DNA of 50,496 bases from Lachnospiraceae bacterium (GTDB lineage Bacteria; Bacillota_A; Clostridia; Lachnospirales; Lachnospiraceae), in contig QXWX01000051.1 of the NCBI GenBank assembly GCA_009911175.1, positions 1 through 50,496 on the forward strand, written 5' to 3'. The translations under genes and the position numbers were made by a program. How positions within the stretch are numbered: position 1 is the stretch's first letter; every line of letters starts with the position of its first letter. The notes beneath the pieces were generated by a model. That model had not been told where the DNA came from and did not search any database. It saw only the letters and a list, made by a program, of their open reading frames with translations. This document shows, piece after piece, positions 1 to 8,500 of this stretch.

Positions 1-595
1 GGAAAACATATCGCCAAAGGCATAATATTTTCAAATTCTCCGAAAAAATTTCACCCAAATGGTTCACGGATTCAGGTGATAGTCTTTTTGATTTATCAAA
101 TCCATCACCGTAGTGAAATGCCTTAGCAATATATGGAAAAACCAAACTTTTAGCAACCTGAAGACCTGTGGCTATTGCCAAAAAAGATAAATCTGTTTTA
201 TTTACAATACTTGTAGTTTTAGAAAATTCTTTGTTAATGCCATTTAACTCGGAAAATGCTTGTGAAATTTCACTTGCTGACATAATGTCTTCAAGTACAA
301 CTGTTGTTGGAATAAATGTATTTGCTCTTTTTACAATTTCGTCCCACTCTTCAAGCACTGGTTTCTCTATATTTCTATTTTTTTCTTTCGCACTGACTTC
401 ATCAGATAATTTTTTAATTTCTTTATTCTTACCGAGTGAACGTAAAAGTTCCAAGGAGGATGCAATATTATCATCGGCCTTTTTCCTGAATAAAGACATA
501 TCGGAGTCATTCAAAAGTGCTAACGAAACATCTTGATTCATTTTTAAAACTTTATTCAAATCCTTTTCCTGATCTGAATATTGGAATTTACTCAC
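1..595 (-). CDS. Unknown protein, 3' part cut by window edge
   Basis: An open frame of 198 codons runs leftward off the window. I place the start at the second GTG of the GTGAGTGAG run (595), because the first GTG meets a stop after three codons and an AGGAGG lies just upstream. It begins MSKFQYSDQEKDLNKVLKMN and is Lys/Asp/Glu-rich and probably helical for about 100 residues. A more hydrophobic stretch follows around residues 142-160 (SFLAIATGLQVAKSLVFPYI), then a DKSKRLSPES segment. It starts 23 bases after the glycine-rich gene, so the two form one operon. Base composition is clearly more AT-rich than the sugar operons to the right, which suggests horizontal transfer. I do not recognise the family. 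The overlapping plus-strand frame at 168-536 has no ribosome site and is taken as a shadow. Confidence 0.7.
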   Translation of the reverse strand, partial: MSKFQYSDQEKDLNKVLKMNQDVSLALLNDSDMSLFRKKADDNIASSLELLRSLGKNKEIKKLSDEVSAKEKNRNIEKPVLEEWDEIVKRANTFIPTTVVLEDIMSASEISQAFSELNGINKEFSKTTSIVNKTDLSFLAIATGLQVAKSLVFPYIAKAFHYGDGFDKSKRLSPESVNHLGEIFSENLKILCLWRYVF

Positions 596-618
596 TCACT
601 CTTACCTCCTTAAAACTT

Positions 619-1167
619 TCAAGCTTTACCAAGGTCATACTTTAAATCTTCTATAGCTGATTGTAAAAGTATATTTAATCCTGTAAGATACTCTATTCTC
701 TCTTTATCTGCATCTTTTTCTTTCTTTAATGCATTTAGAATTGCTGTTTGCTTTGCAACTGCATTTTTATAAATCAGCTCCTTTGCCTCTCGTAGTTTTT
801 TATTTTTCACATGTGATGCAATTCCTATGCCGGCACCTCCAAGCACTACTGCAGGCGCAGCTAATACAGCAATACCTGCGACCATTCCACCACCAAGTAG
901 TCCGCCTGCTGCTGCCAACCCACTTGTAATCCCTGGCGCACTTAATCCTACAACAGATCCGCCTAAATAAAGGCCTGCAAATCCAACCCCAGCACCAACT
1001 CCAACTCCAAGAGAACCTGCAACAACTTCTCCAATAGGCGAATCTTCCATTCTTCTCGATGTATCATTTAGTGCTTTATCAGCATCATCAATAATACTTT
1101 GTACCGTTTTCAAGGCATCTTGGCTTTGAAATTTCATATCTTTCTTTGAAGTAATATAGTTTCCCAT
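619..1167 (-). CDS. Glycine-rich two-helix membrane protein
   Basis: 182 residues, ATG start with AGGAG seven bases upstream. A charged helical N-terminus (about 1-42) is followed by a Gly/Ala/Val-rich hydrophobic block (about 46-116) with glycine-zipper spacing such as GVGVGAGVGFAG and LLGGGMVAG. This is enough for two membrane-crossing hairpins. A Lys/Glu-rich C-terminal helix (about 118-182) looks coiled-coil-like. There is no signal peptide or lipobox. Helix, glycine-rich hairpin, helix is a layout shared by small pore-forming or membrane-remodelling proteins, but no family is recognised, so that is inference only. It is the first gene of an AT-rich operon with the truncated gene ending at the window edge, and has its own promoter. 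Confidence 0.8.
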   Translation of the reverse strand: MGNYITSKKDMKFQSQDALKTVQSIIDDADKALNDTSRRMEDSPIGEVVAGSLGVGVGAGVGFAGLYLGGSVVGLSAPGITSGLAAAGGLLGGGMVAGIAVLAAPAVVLGGAGIGIASHVKNKKLREAKELIYKNAVAKQTAILNALKKEKDADKERIEYLTGLNILLQSAIEDLKYDLGKA

Positions 1168-1196
1168 CGTTTTCTCCTAGTCATAGTAGTATTTTC

Positions 1197-1225
1197 AATA
1201 TATTTGCCTTTACTTTTCATATCAA
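1197..1225 (-). promoter_or_regulatory. Sigma-A-type promoter of the left-edge operon
   Basis: On the minus strand TTGATA (1225-1220) and TATATT (1202-1197) are 17 bases apart, about 30 bases before the ATG at 1167. The rest of the 1168-1432 gap is AT-rich. It also holds a well-formed ribosome site in front of a four-codon frame (1266-1252), which I take as the stub of a lost gene. Confidence 0.55.
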
Positions 1226-1432
1226 GTTTCAAAAACTATACTATTTAATTTTTATCGCGTTGTCATATGTAAACCTCCCTACTATTTGTAATTCTCCAAC
1301 TCTTACATAAATCTAAGTGTAAAATTCTTCCCCATTTTTACAGAATAGCTATATTTTTTTTATTTACAACTGATTATATCACAGCTAAATAAATATTACA
1401 ATTAAATAAAGTTTATTATAATGAGGTTTTCT

Positions 1433-1768
1433 ATGAAAGAAATCAATTTTACCCGAATCGGCACAAAAATCCGAGAAATCCGCCTTTCCAAAGGCCTTAC
1501 CCAGGAATATGTCGCCAACATCGCTGACGTAAACACCAGCCACATCAGCAACATTGAAAACAACCGTGTTAAAATCTCTCTCCCCACCCTGGTCCATGTC
1601 TGCAATGCCCTGGATACGACCATCGACTACATCCTTGCCGATGAGTACGACCAGACCTCTTCTGTATTGGAGCAGGAGATCTTACATGAGCTTCACTCCT
1701 GTACCGACCGCACTAAAAAGCAGATTCTGGAGATTGTCAGGATTCTCTGCGATCTTCCTTCTGAATGA
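1433..1768 (+). CDS. XRE-family transcriptional regulator
   Basis: 111 residues. I choose the ATG at 1433 over the in-frame ATG at 1421 because the earlier ATG itself forms the ATGAGG ribosome site, giving six-base spacing to 1433. Residues about 5-68 form a Cro/C1-type HTH: IGTKIREIRLSKGLTQEYVA, then the recognition helix around NTSHISNIENNR. A short C-terminal helical tail (about 70-111) probably dimerises. It runs opposite to all neighbours, and its last 32 bases overlap the end of the convergent gene at 1737-2003. Target unknown; possible regulator of the flanking AT-rich operon or of its convergent partner. Confidence 0.85.
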   Translation: MKEINFTRIGTKIREIRLSKGLTQEYVANIADVNTSHISNIENNRVKISLPTLVHVCNALDTTIDYILADEYDQTSSVLEQEILHELHSCTDRTKKQILEIVRILCDLPSE

Positions 1769-2003
1769 AGCATTCTGCGGTCAATCTGACTCCATACCGA
1801 AACCCTTCGGCAAATCCTTTCTCTTTTCCCGCAAATGCCGCCTGATACATCTTGTTCCTGCACTTTTCATACTCTTCGGGCGGCAGATGCTCCTCTTCAT
1901 GCTGCAGCAGATCCTGGATTTCCTTTTCAATCTCATAATCTGTTCGATTCCATTTACTTTTTTCCATCTTGTTATCGTATATCTCTTTGATCAAATCTTC
2001 CAT
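1737..2003 (-). CDS. Small hypothetical protein (DUF6809-like)
   Basis: 88 residues from the ATG at 2003 (MEDLIKEIYDNKMEKS). The frame is open further upstream, but that part is a low-complexity Arg/Gly stretch with no start codon near a ribosome site. A GAAGGAGG lies 31 bases before this ATG, too far to be certain of use. Charged, helical, no membrane segment. The MEDLIKEIYD opening resembles small Lachnospiraceae proteins annotated as DUF6809, which often sit beside XRE regulators. That is a recollection, not a search result. It overlaps the 3' end of the XRE gene convergently, so the two transcripts are partly antisense. Confidence 0.55.
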   Translation of the reverse strand: MEDLIKEIYDNKMEKSKWNRTDYEIEKEIQDLLQHEEEHLPPEEYEKCRNKMYQAAFAGKEKGFAEGFRYGVRLTAECFIQKEDRRES

Positions 2004-2145
2004 AATTCTACTGCGGACTTTCCCGCCCCGCGCCCTCCTTCTATTGTATTTAAAACGAAATACGATGCAGAAATTATTCCGACTATACGATTGCAATCTA
2101 CCAACTGAATTATTTTCTTACGCCGTACCTTCTCTTATTTCGATT

Positions 2146-3102
2146 TCATATAACCCGCAGATTTTTTACATTGTCCCCCTGCCCCCTGAGCCATCTTTCA
2201 ATTCTCGGCCCGAACGCTTCCGCTTCGATCAGATATCCGTCCTGATCCTTCTGTATCACAGCTGCCGAAGGCAGGCGGTCCAGCACAGACTCCAATGCTT
2301 TTCCGACATACTGGAACTCCACCTTTCTCAAAGCCCCGCTCTGCATGAACGGGATCCGTTTTCTGAACTCACTCTCCTCATATCTGCCTGCATACGGAAC
2401 ACGGAAATATTCTTCCATAACCGTATATTCCTGAATCTTGTCCACCCGATAAAATACAGGAAACACATTTTTCGGATCACTGTTTTTTTCACTGTCTTCC
2501 TCTGCGCCGTAAGCCACCAGATAAAAATAGAAATCCCGCAGCACAATTCCCACAGGTTTTATTTTCTCTGTTACTCTCCCATGATCCTGCTGAGTCTTGT
2601 ACGTGACTTCTGTATATTTATGCGCTTTTACAGCCTGTTCCAGATCCCAGATCCGATCGAGCAGTTTTTGTCCATGCCTCAGTTCCGTATAATTCTGAAT
2701 TTCATTGCCAAGCATATCCTTTACATCCGCCGCCCCCGAATCGGTATCGCATAACGCAGTCAGACTATATAGGATCGGGAGCATTTCCGTTTTTGCCAGC
2801 GCCCTGCTTTCCAGAAGGATCTTGCAGGCCGCCAGAACCGCTTTCCCATTCAATTCATTGGTCCGCTTAATCTGAAGCCGATATCCACCCGCCCTTTTAT
2901 CAAATACAATCTCCTGGATATTTCCCTCTTCCATGAATTGGCTCTGCAGAAATTCCTGAATATCAGTAATGTCCCTTTGAACCGTTCTGGCGCTGACTCC
3001 GTATTTTTCAATTAATGCATCCTTATAAATGATTTTCCTCTGCTTAAGCTTCGTGTAAATCGTTAAGATCCGTTCTGCCTTATCTTCCGTACCGTTTCCC
3101 AT
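2146..3102 (-). CDS. WYL-domain transcriptional regulator
   Basis: 318 residues. An AGGAGG eight bases before the ATG at 3102 sets the start; the frame extends 75 codons further, but that part is Cys-rich, without a ribosome site, and rejected. N-terminal winged HTH of DeoR type (about 8-65: ILTIYTKLKQRKIIYKDALI, then VSARTVQRDI). A WYL domain follows at about 140-220, the signature reading FYFYLVAYG. A C-terminal WCX-like domain follows. WYL regulators bind nucleotide-type ligands and often control phage-defence or DNA-damage loci (for example the CapW/BrxR group), so its place beside AlbA_2 and helicase-HEPN genes is suggestive. Targets are not shown by sequence. Confidence 0.9.
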   Translation of the reverse strand: MGNGTEDKAERILTIYTKLKQRKIIYKDALIEKYGVSARTVQRDITDIQEFLQSQFMEEGNIQEIVFDKRAGGYRLQIKRTNELNGKAVLAACKILLESRALAKTEMLPILYSLTALCDTDSGAADVKDMLGNEIQNYTELRHGQKLLDRIWDLEQAVKAHKYTEVTYKTQQDHGRVTEKIKPVGIVLRDFYFYLVAYGAEEDSEKNSDPKNVFPVFYRVDKIQEYTVMEEYFRVPYAGRYEESEFRKRIPFMQSGALRKVEFQYVGKALESVLDRLPSAAVIQKDQDGYLIEAEAFGPRIERWLRGQGDNVKNLRVI

Positions 3103-3476
3103 CGTATTGCCTCCTCGTATTCTTTTATCAATCTCCGCCATGCAGAAAGCTTGCCGTTTAGCTTTTTTACATACTATGGTATGCAAGAACCCCTGCCGCC
3201 TGCAACCTTTCCGCACACTATCGTATTCTGGACAGCCGGCACATGCCGTCTGCTGTGCGGATGTTCCGCCGCAAACCTGCGATTCCGAACAGTCACTATC
3301 AATGATTATAAAGGAACACATGGACACATTCTGTCACAGTTGAAATAATTTTCAATTCCTTTGTTAATAACATATTACGTCATCCGATTCCATATATTGT
3401 CTTTTGACAGGACATTTTTTGTTTCCAAATAATATAGCATTGAAGGTGTCCTATTGCAAGCAAGAAAGGAGTTTTT
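3103..3476. promoter_or_regulatory. Divergent regulatory gap between WYL and XRE genes
   Basis: 374 bases without a supported gene. Near 3169-3182 is a palindrome CATAC-TATG-GTATG upstream of the WYL gene, a possible operator. A TTGACA (3404-3409) lies before AT-rich TAATAT-type sequence, though the spacing (about 20) is poor. An AGGACA and a TGTCCT form a wide inverted repeat just upstream of the XRE start. The Cys-rich frame on the minus strand here has no ribosome site. Confidence 0.3.
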
Positions 3477-3713
3477 ATGCCGCGAATCATTGACACCAAA
3501 CAGAAGAATTTAGTTGGAAAAAAAATGAGGATGCTGCGGAAAGAACGACGTATGAGCCAGCAGCAATTGTCAGACAAACTGGAGACGCTGGCAATCTATG
3601 TCTGCCGCGGTTCTGTCTCCCGAATAGAGGACGGGAGCAGGACCGTAACGGATATCGAATTGTATGGACTTTCTCAGGTGTTGTCCGTGCCGATTGAGGA
3701 ATTTTTTAAGTAG
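3477..3713 (+). CDS. Small XRE-family regulator
   Basis: 78 residues, ATG preceded by AAAGGAG with six-base spacing. Almost the whole protein is one Cro/C1 HTH domain: VGKKMRMLRKERRMSQQQLS, then SVSRIEDGSRTVTDIELYGL, ending VPIEEFFK. No C-terminal effector domain, so it is a single-domain DNA-binding protein of the kind common in Lachnospiraceae accessory DNA. It converges on the AlbA_2 gene across a GC-rich hairpin. Candidate regulator of the AlbA_2/helicase block, by position only. Confidence 0.85.
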   Translation: MPRIIDTKQKNLVGKKMRMLRKERRMSQQQLSDKLETLAIYVCRGSVSRIEDGSRTVTDIELYGLSQVLSVPIEEFFK

Positions 3714-3776
3714 GCCTTCCAGCCACTCTTATAAGATTAAATTTTTATATAATTGGAAAATGAAGAAATGTGATTC

Positions 3777-3816
3777 CTGCCGACAGGCAAGCTATTTTTT
3801 AAGCGCCTGTCGGCAG
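3777..3816. terminator. Perfect 12-bp hairpin between convergent genes
   Basis: CTGCCGACAGGC (3777-3788) pairs perfectly with GCCTGTCGGCAG (3805-3816) over a 16-base loop that holds the T-run. It lies between the stop codons of the plus-strand XRE gene and the minus-strand AlbA_2 gene. The U-tract is inside the loop, not after the stem, so it is an unusual two-way terminator or an mRNA-end stabiliser. Confidence 0.5.
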
Positions 3817-3832
3817 AGAAAAATTGTATGCT

Positions 3833-5461
3833 TTATTCGAAATGAATCAGCCAGCTTCCGCGTCTCCTGGATCCTTTCCGGCTTAGCACTCCTTTTGCTT
3901 TTAAATTTTTTACCGCATATCGAACCCCATCAACTGACAGGCCTATATGTTTTGCCAGTTCTAATTGTGTAATATTCGGATTATCCTGCACAGCAAAAAT
4001 AATTTTTTCTTCCGTTTGTGTCAATTTTTTCGGTGGTTTTACGGTAGTTTTTAAATCAGTTTTATAGGTAGTTTCAGTGATTACGCCAGTTTTTCCGGTA
4101 GTCTTTAAGTCAATTTTATCGGTAGTCTCACCTTTAACATCAACTTTATGGGTAGTTTTTACAGCAATTTTATCGGTAGTTTCATCTTTAATATCGGCTT
4201 TATCGGTAGTTTTACCGTCAGTCTTTACAGCAGTCCCACCGCCAATCATTTCCCCAGCCTCATGATCCAGACCATAATCAAAAGAGTACTCTTCATCCAG
4301 CGGAACAATGATCCGAAATACGTCCCCTTCCTGAAACTCCGGATCCCGCCCCGAATAATACTTACTGTATTTGAACAGATTTCTCACGCCGGATCCCAGT
4401 CTGTCAGCTCTGCCTATATTCCTGAAAAAGGATGCTATGATCGGATTCTTCGGATCCGGCTCCAGATTATCCGGAGTGATAACGCCTTCCCTGAGAGCCC
4501 GGTTCGCATTTTCCGTATACATCCGTTCTTTCTGAATCACAAATTTTGCCGCATAGGAACTGGTAAATTCCCGATGCATCAGTATATTGCTGATCATTTC
4601 CCTTGCAAGAATGTTTCTAAGGCTGACCCTGCTTACATCTTCCAGAAAAAATTTATCCGGCAGATGCTTTCTTGCAAAATCCATCAGCTGATCAAAACTT
4701 TCGATCAAGTTCGTCCGAATAATCTCTCGGTCATCATATCTGTCAGCATTGACCTTACGTACAAGAGCATCCGTTTCATATGCAGGACAGACATTCATAA
4801 TCACATCATCTTTACCCAATAGAAGAATCGCCGCCAGATTATATCCCTTTTCTCCCGTGGCAATGTCCATACCATACAGACCTGCACTCTTCAGCAGTTC
4901 CTGATCACTCATGCTCTCCCATGGATGCCTTCCTCCGGCGTTATTGACTGCCATCTTTCGAATCCGAGGCAAAAGGTCAAGCCGCAGATTTTCTTCCGAA
5001 GCATACGGATAAATTCTTTTCTCTGTAAAAATATTCTGCTTTCGGATGTACATAGACGCAATCTGCGCGGTTGCCGTCACTTTCACGTCTGCATCATCTA
5101 CCCGGTCATAGATTACTTTTTTATAACTGTGAACCTCTGCGCTGGGCGGCACATGTACATGAATCACTGTATGACCTTTATACTTCAGCAGCTCCGGCGC
5201 AAGATAGACCGTCGGTGTAAAGTGAACCGGATTACTGATCACACTGATGAAATTTTTAATCATATCGCCAGCAGCCTTCTCCGGCACACCCGTCACAGTA
5301 CCATCATCCAATACCCCCATAAACAGATCACCGCCAAATCGGTTCAGGAAAGAGCAAACGCTCTCGTATACATCGTGTTCAATTCCATTTCCACAACGCT
5401 TAAATTCCACAGCAACCGTCTCTCCAATTGAAAGCATAGATTCAAATGTATGAAAATTCAT
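3833..5461 (-). CDS. AlbA_2 (Schlafen-fold) regulator with repeat linker and wHTH
   Basis: 542 residues, in order: N-terminal AlbA_2/Schlafen-type domain (about 10-130; VAVEFKRCGNGI, then FLNRFGGDLFMGVLDDG); a middle region of the RecG-like HATPase_c_4 type (about 230-380; LREGVITPDNLE and RNIGRADRLGSG); a Thr/Lys-rich linker of repeats (about 405-470); and a C-terminal winged helix (about 480-542; ITQLELAKHIGLSVDGVRYA). The family is usually annotated as transcriptional regulator or putative DNA binder; related AlbA_2 domains also occur in antiviral Schlafen-type proteins. It lies 97 bases downstream of the helicase-HEPN gene and is probably cotranscribed with it. The linker repeat is discussed separately. 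Exact function unknown. Confidence 0.9.
   Translation of the reverse strand: MNFHTFESMLSIGETVAVEFKRCGNGIEHDVYESVCSFLNRFGGDLFMGVLDDGTVTGVPEKAAGDMIKNFISVISNPVHFTPTVYLAPELLKYKGHTVIHVHVPPSAEVHSYKKVIYDRVDDADVKVTATAQIASMYIRKQNIFTEKRIYPYASEENLRLDLLPRIRKMAVNNAGGRHPWESMSDQELLKSAGLYGMDIATGEKGYNLAAILLLGKDDVIMNVCPAYETDALVRKVNADRYDDREIIRTNLIESFDQLMDFARKHLPDKFFLEDVSRVSLRNILAREMISNILMHREFTSSYAAKFVIQKERMYTENANRALREGVITPDNLEPDPKNPIIASFFRNIGRADRLGSGVRNLFKYSKYYSGRDPEFQEGDVFRIIVPLDEEYSFDYGLDHEAGEMIGGGTAVKTDGKTTDKADIKDETTDKIAVKTTHKVDVKGETTDKIDLKTTGKTGVITETTYKTDLKTTVKPPKKLTQTEEKIIFAVQDNPNITQLELAKHIGLSVDGVRYAVKNLKAKGVLSRKGSRRRGSWLIHFE
4030..4235 (-). repeat. In-frame degenerate repeats coding a TT-x-K linker
   Basis: GGTAGTTT or GGTAGTCT recurs about eight times on the plus strand, at alternating short and long spacings. 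On the coding strand it reads as repeats of TTDK-IDLK and TTDK-ADIKDE type. The units are degenerate, not identical, so this is an old or fast-changing tandem array inside the AlbA_2 gene. Confidence 0.8.
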
Positions 5462-5558
5462 TTGCCGGTACCCTCCTGTCTATATACATACTTATATACT
5501 CACATCAAATTGATTACGCCCAGTATCATGTTTCCCATTTCTCTCTTCTTTAAACCAA

Positions 5559-8500
5559 TCACACCTGCTCAGAACCGCTCAGCCCCATCCCAACCGCACT
5601 CTCAAACAGAATCCCGCCGATCTTTGGATCTCTCCCCTTTGTTTTATCAACCCGGAACAGATCCGCCAGCAGACGCAAATGATCCATCCAGCTAAACAGC
5701 CCCGAATGGCAGCATTGATTTCTCCTGTTGGCGCAGTCCTGCAGCCGTGCTTCAAAGGCCCTCCACCAGTTTTCATCGTACTGCGGATTTCCTGCCGCCT
5801 GCATCCGCCGTCCAAGTTCCGCCCTGTGATTTCTCAGGATCACGCCAAATGCCCCAAGCGTCAGCTCTTCGTATTTGGCGTCCTTGAGCGCTACGGTGCC
5901 TCTGCCCTTTCCCATTCCCCGAATCTTAAATTCGGGAAACAGTTCCTGCAGGCTTTTGAGGAAGCAGTCCTTCATCCGCAGCTCCATTGCCTTGCAGAAA
6001 AGGATTGCGCAGCAGGAGGCGTCAAACCCGGGATTGACCCGATAGACCGGCTCCAGAAGAAAGTACAGCTTCATTCCCAGCAGAAGATTATCCCTGACTC
6101 TGCCAGACAGCTGATCGAGAGCCTTTCCGGAGTCAAAGCCAAATTTGCCCAGCTGGGACGAGGTCAGCTCCGTGGTCAGAAATTCTTCATTCAATCCCTG
6201 GATCAGACCGGAGGTATCAATGCTGTAGTCCACCGCATCCTCTTCATATTCCACCTCAGCCGTGGAAAATGCGGTAACCGAAGGCAATCCCGCAGATGCT
6301 TTCAGCAAGGCTTCTCTCCGCTCCTCCTCCTGAAGATCCTGCTCCAGGATGGATTTGATCTCTTTGATAGCAAAGGTATCTATGATATTCTTTGCGGCGC
6401 TGATGCAGGCCGATTCCTTCCAGGCGTCCTCGTCTCCAATCACATACAGCCGGAATTTCGCGCGGGTCGCCGCAACATTTACAATATTCCGGTTCACCCA
6501 CCGGACGGCCCCTTTTGCCCCTTCGCCTGGATCGCAGCCCAGCAGGAAGATCACCTCATCAGCCTCCTTCCCCTGAAATGTGTGGACCGTGCCGATTTTT
6601 TTCTGGTCATGATCCAGAATATATCTGCTGTTGATCCTGGTCCGGCCGGCGTTTTCTTTGCAGTATTGATCAATATATTTCCGGATTCCGGCGACCACGG
6701 TCGTAAATGGACTGATGATATAGATACCAGGCTCCGGATTTTTGGAAAACGCAATTTCCAGAAGTTCGCAGACCTTCCGGGCCTGGGCCTCTACAAAGTG
6801 ATTCTTATTTCCCTTTTCCTCGCCCTTTACATTGATCCACTGCGATTTCTCATAAATAAACCTTGCGGCCTTCTCCGGTTTGGGCGGCCGGGTCTGCTGC
6901 TTCATGATCCCGTTATACGAGATTTCGTTGGAAATGTCGTACATTGGGGAAATGCATCGCCTGTGAACCAGCAGCGGACAGCCTACCCACTCCGGGTACT
7001 CCGTACCGTTGTCCAGATATGTACCAAACCGGTTCAGTCCATCGGCAAATGCCTGCACGGACAGCGTCTTTTTCTTATAAGGCTTGAGCGTCGGATCCTG
7101 GTATGCCTTCCGAAGCAGGATCAGGTCATCGGTGACCACCGGCTCCACCTGTTTCGGATCTCCCACAATGACCGCCCGCCGGCTTCTGTAAAGCGCTCCC
7201 AGAGCCATCTGCGGCTGTGCCTGCCCCGCTTCATCCACGACCAGCGTACCGATCACCCCGGGCTGTGTGATGTCCTTGAGCAGCCTTCCCACCGAAGCAA
7301 ACGTGGAAGACAATACGGGCACCAGTAAGAACAGGGTCTGAAAAAGGGCAGGCACCATAAGCTCTTTGTCCTCCTGATGGAACAGGATCCTTTCATTTTC
7401 ATCCCCCATCCGCAGCCCCCAATAATGAGATAACGTAACGAAATTGTCTCTGCAGTGATTGGAAGAAACCACGAATTCCTTGTTCATGCGCATCGCATAC
7501 CCAAACAATTTTTCCCGCTCCCGGTTGTATCGCTGGGTAAACCAGGGATTTGCCACCTGGGCATCAGTGGATGTTCGGATATCCTTGGAAAGCAGTTTTT
7601 CCACAAAGCTTTCATTGATGACCACTCTCTCGTCCATCCTGCCCGCGCCAGTGTATTGGGATATCTCCGATTCGTATTCCTTTCGGGCCATTTCTGCTTC
7701 TCTTTGTGCCTGAAATATCTTCTTTCTGTGATCCGCAGCTTTTTCCTCCTCACTGCTGATCCACTGTGCATACCTCGCAGTCTCTGACCGATGTGACTGG
7801 TATTCTCGTTCCGCTTGGCGGCTCAGCGTCAGGGCTTCCTCCGCATTTTGGTTCAAAAGCTCCAGCTCAGATTCCAGATCGGAGATCACGGCTTCCAGCT
7901 CTCCGGCCTCCCGGCCGTATTCCTCGGCAAGCTTCATGGCCGCTTTGTATTTTGATTTTTGGAATAGCTTCTGTATTCCGCTTACAGAATTTCTCTTTTC
8001 AAGTTCCTTTTCCAAAGCTCTTTTCCTTTTTTCTCTCACCCCAGACAGCTCTTCCTTTTTGCTCTGCCGCATTGTCTCCGCCTGCTCCGCTGCTTTTTTA
8101 CAGGCAAGCATATTTGCGCAGATCTGCTCTTTGGCTTTCTCTAACTCGGATAAAACAGCTCTTCCTTTTTTGATATTCTGCTCTGCCTCAGCTATTGCCC
8201 TTCCGGATTCCATCTCAATCCTGGCGGCCGAGGCTTTAGCTTCCGCTTTCCTTTTTGACAGCGCCCCGGCTTTTCCCAGTGCGCTCTGCATCTCTCTGAC
8301 AATCTCCAACTGACGCAAAAACTGTTTCCTTGCCTTTTGGTAGGACGGAAGCCTGTTTGGGGCCGTCTCCTTCTTCCCGTAAAAATCCCACCCCAGGGGA
8401 TACAGTACCTTCTGATAAAATTGATTCAGATTCGATCTTCTGCCCAACGGAGCAGCCACCAGTCCCCAGACCTCCGTATCGTCCAAAAGCTCCTGTGCAT

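Noticed and set aside
1252..1266. Four-codon frame (MTTR) behind a strong GGGAGG
   Set aside because: It lies upstream of the mapped promoter and has no conserved leader-peptide features; most likely the stub of a deleted gene.
3103..3327. Cys-rich N-terminal extension of the WYL gene frame
   Set aside because: No ribosome site at its start, while AGGAGG is ideally placed before the ATG at 3102.
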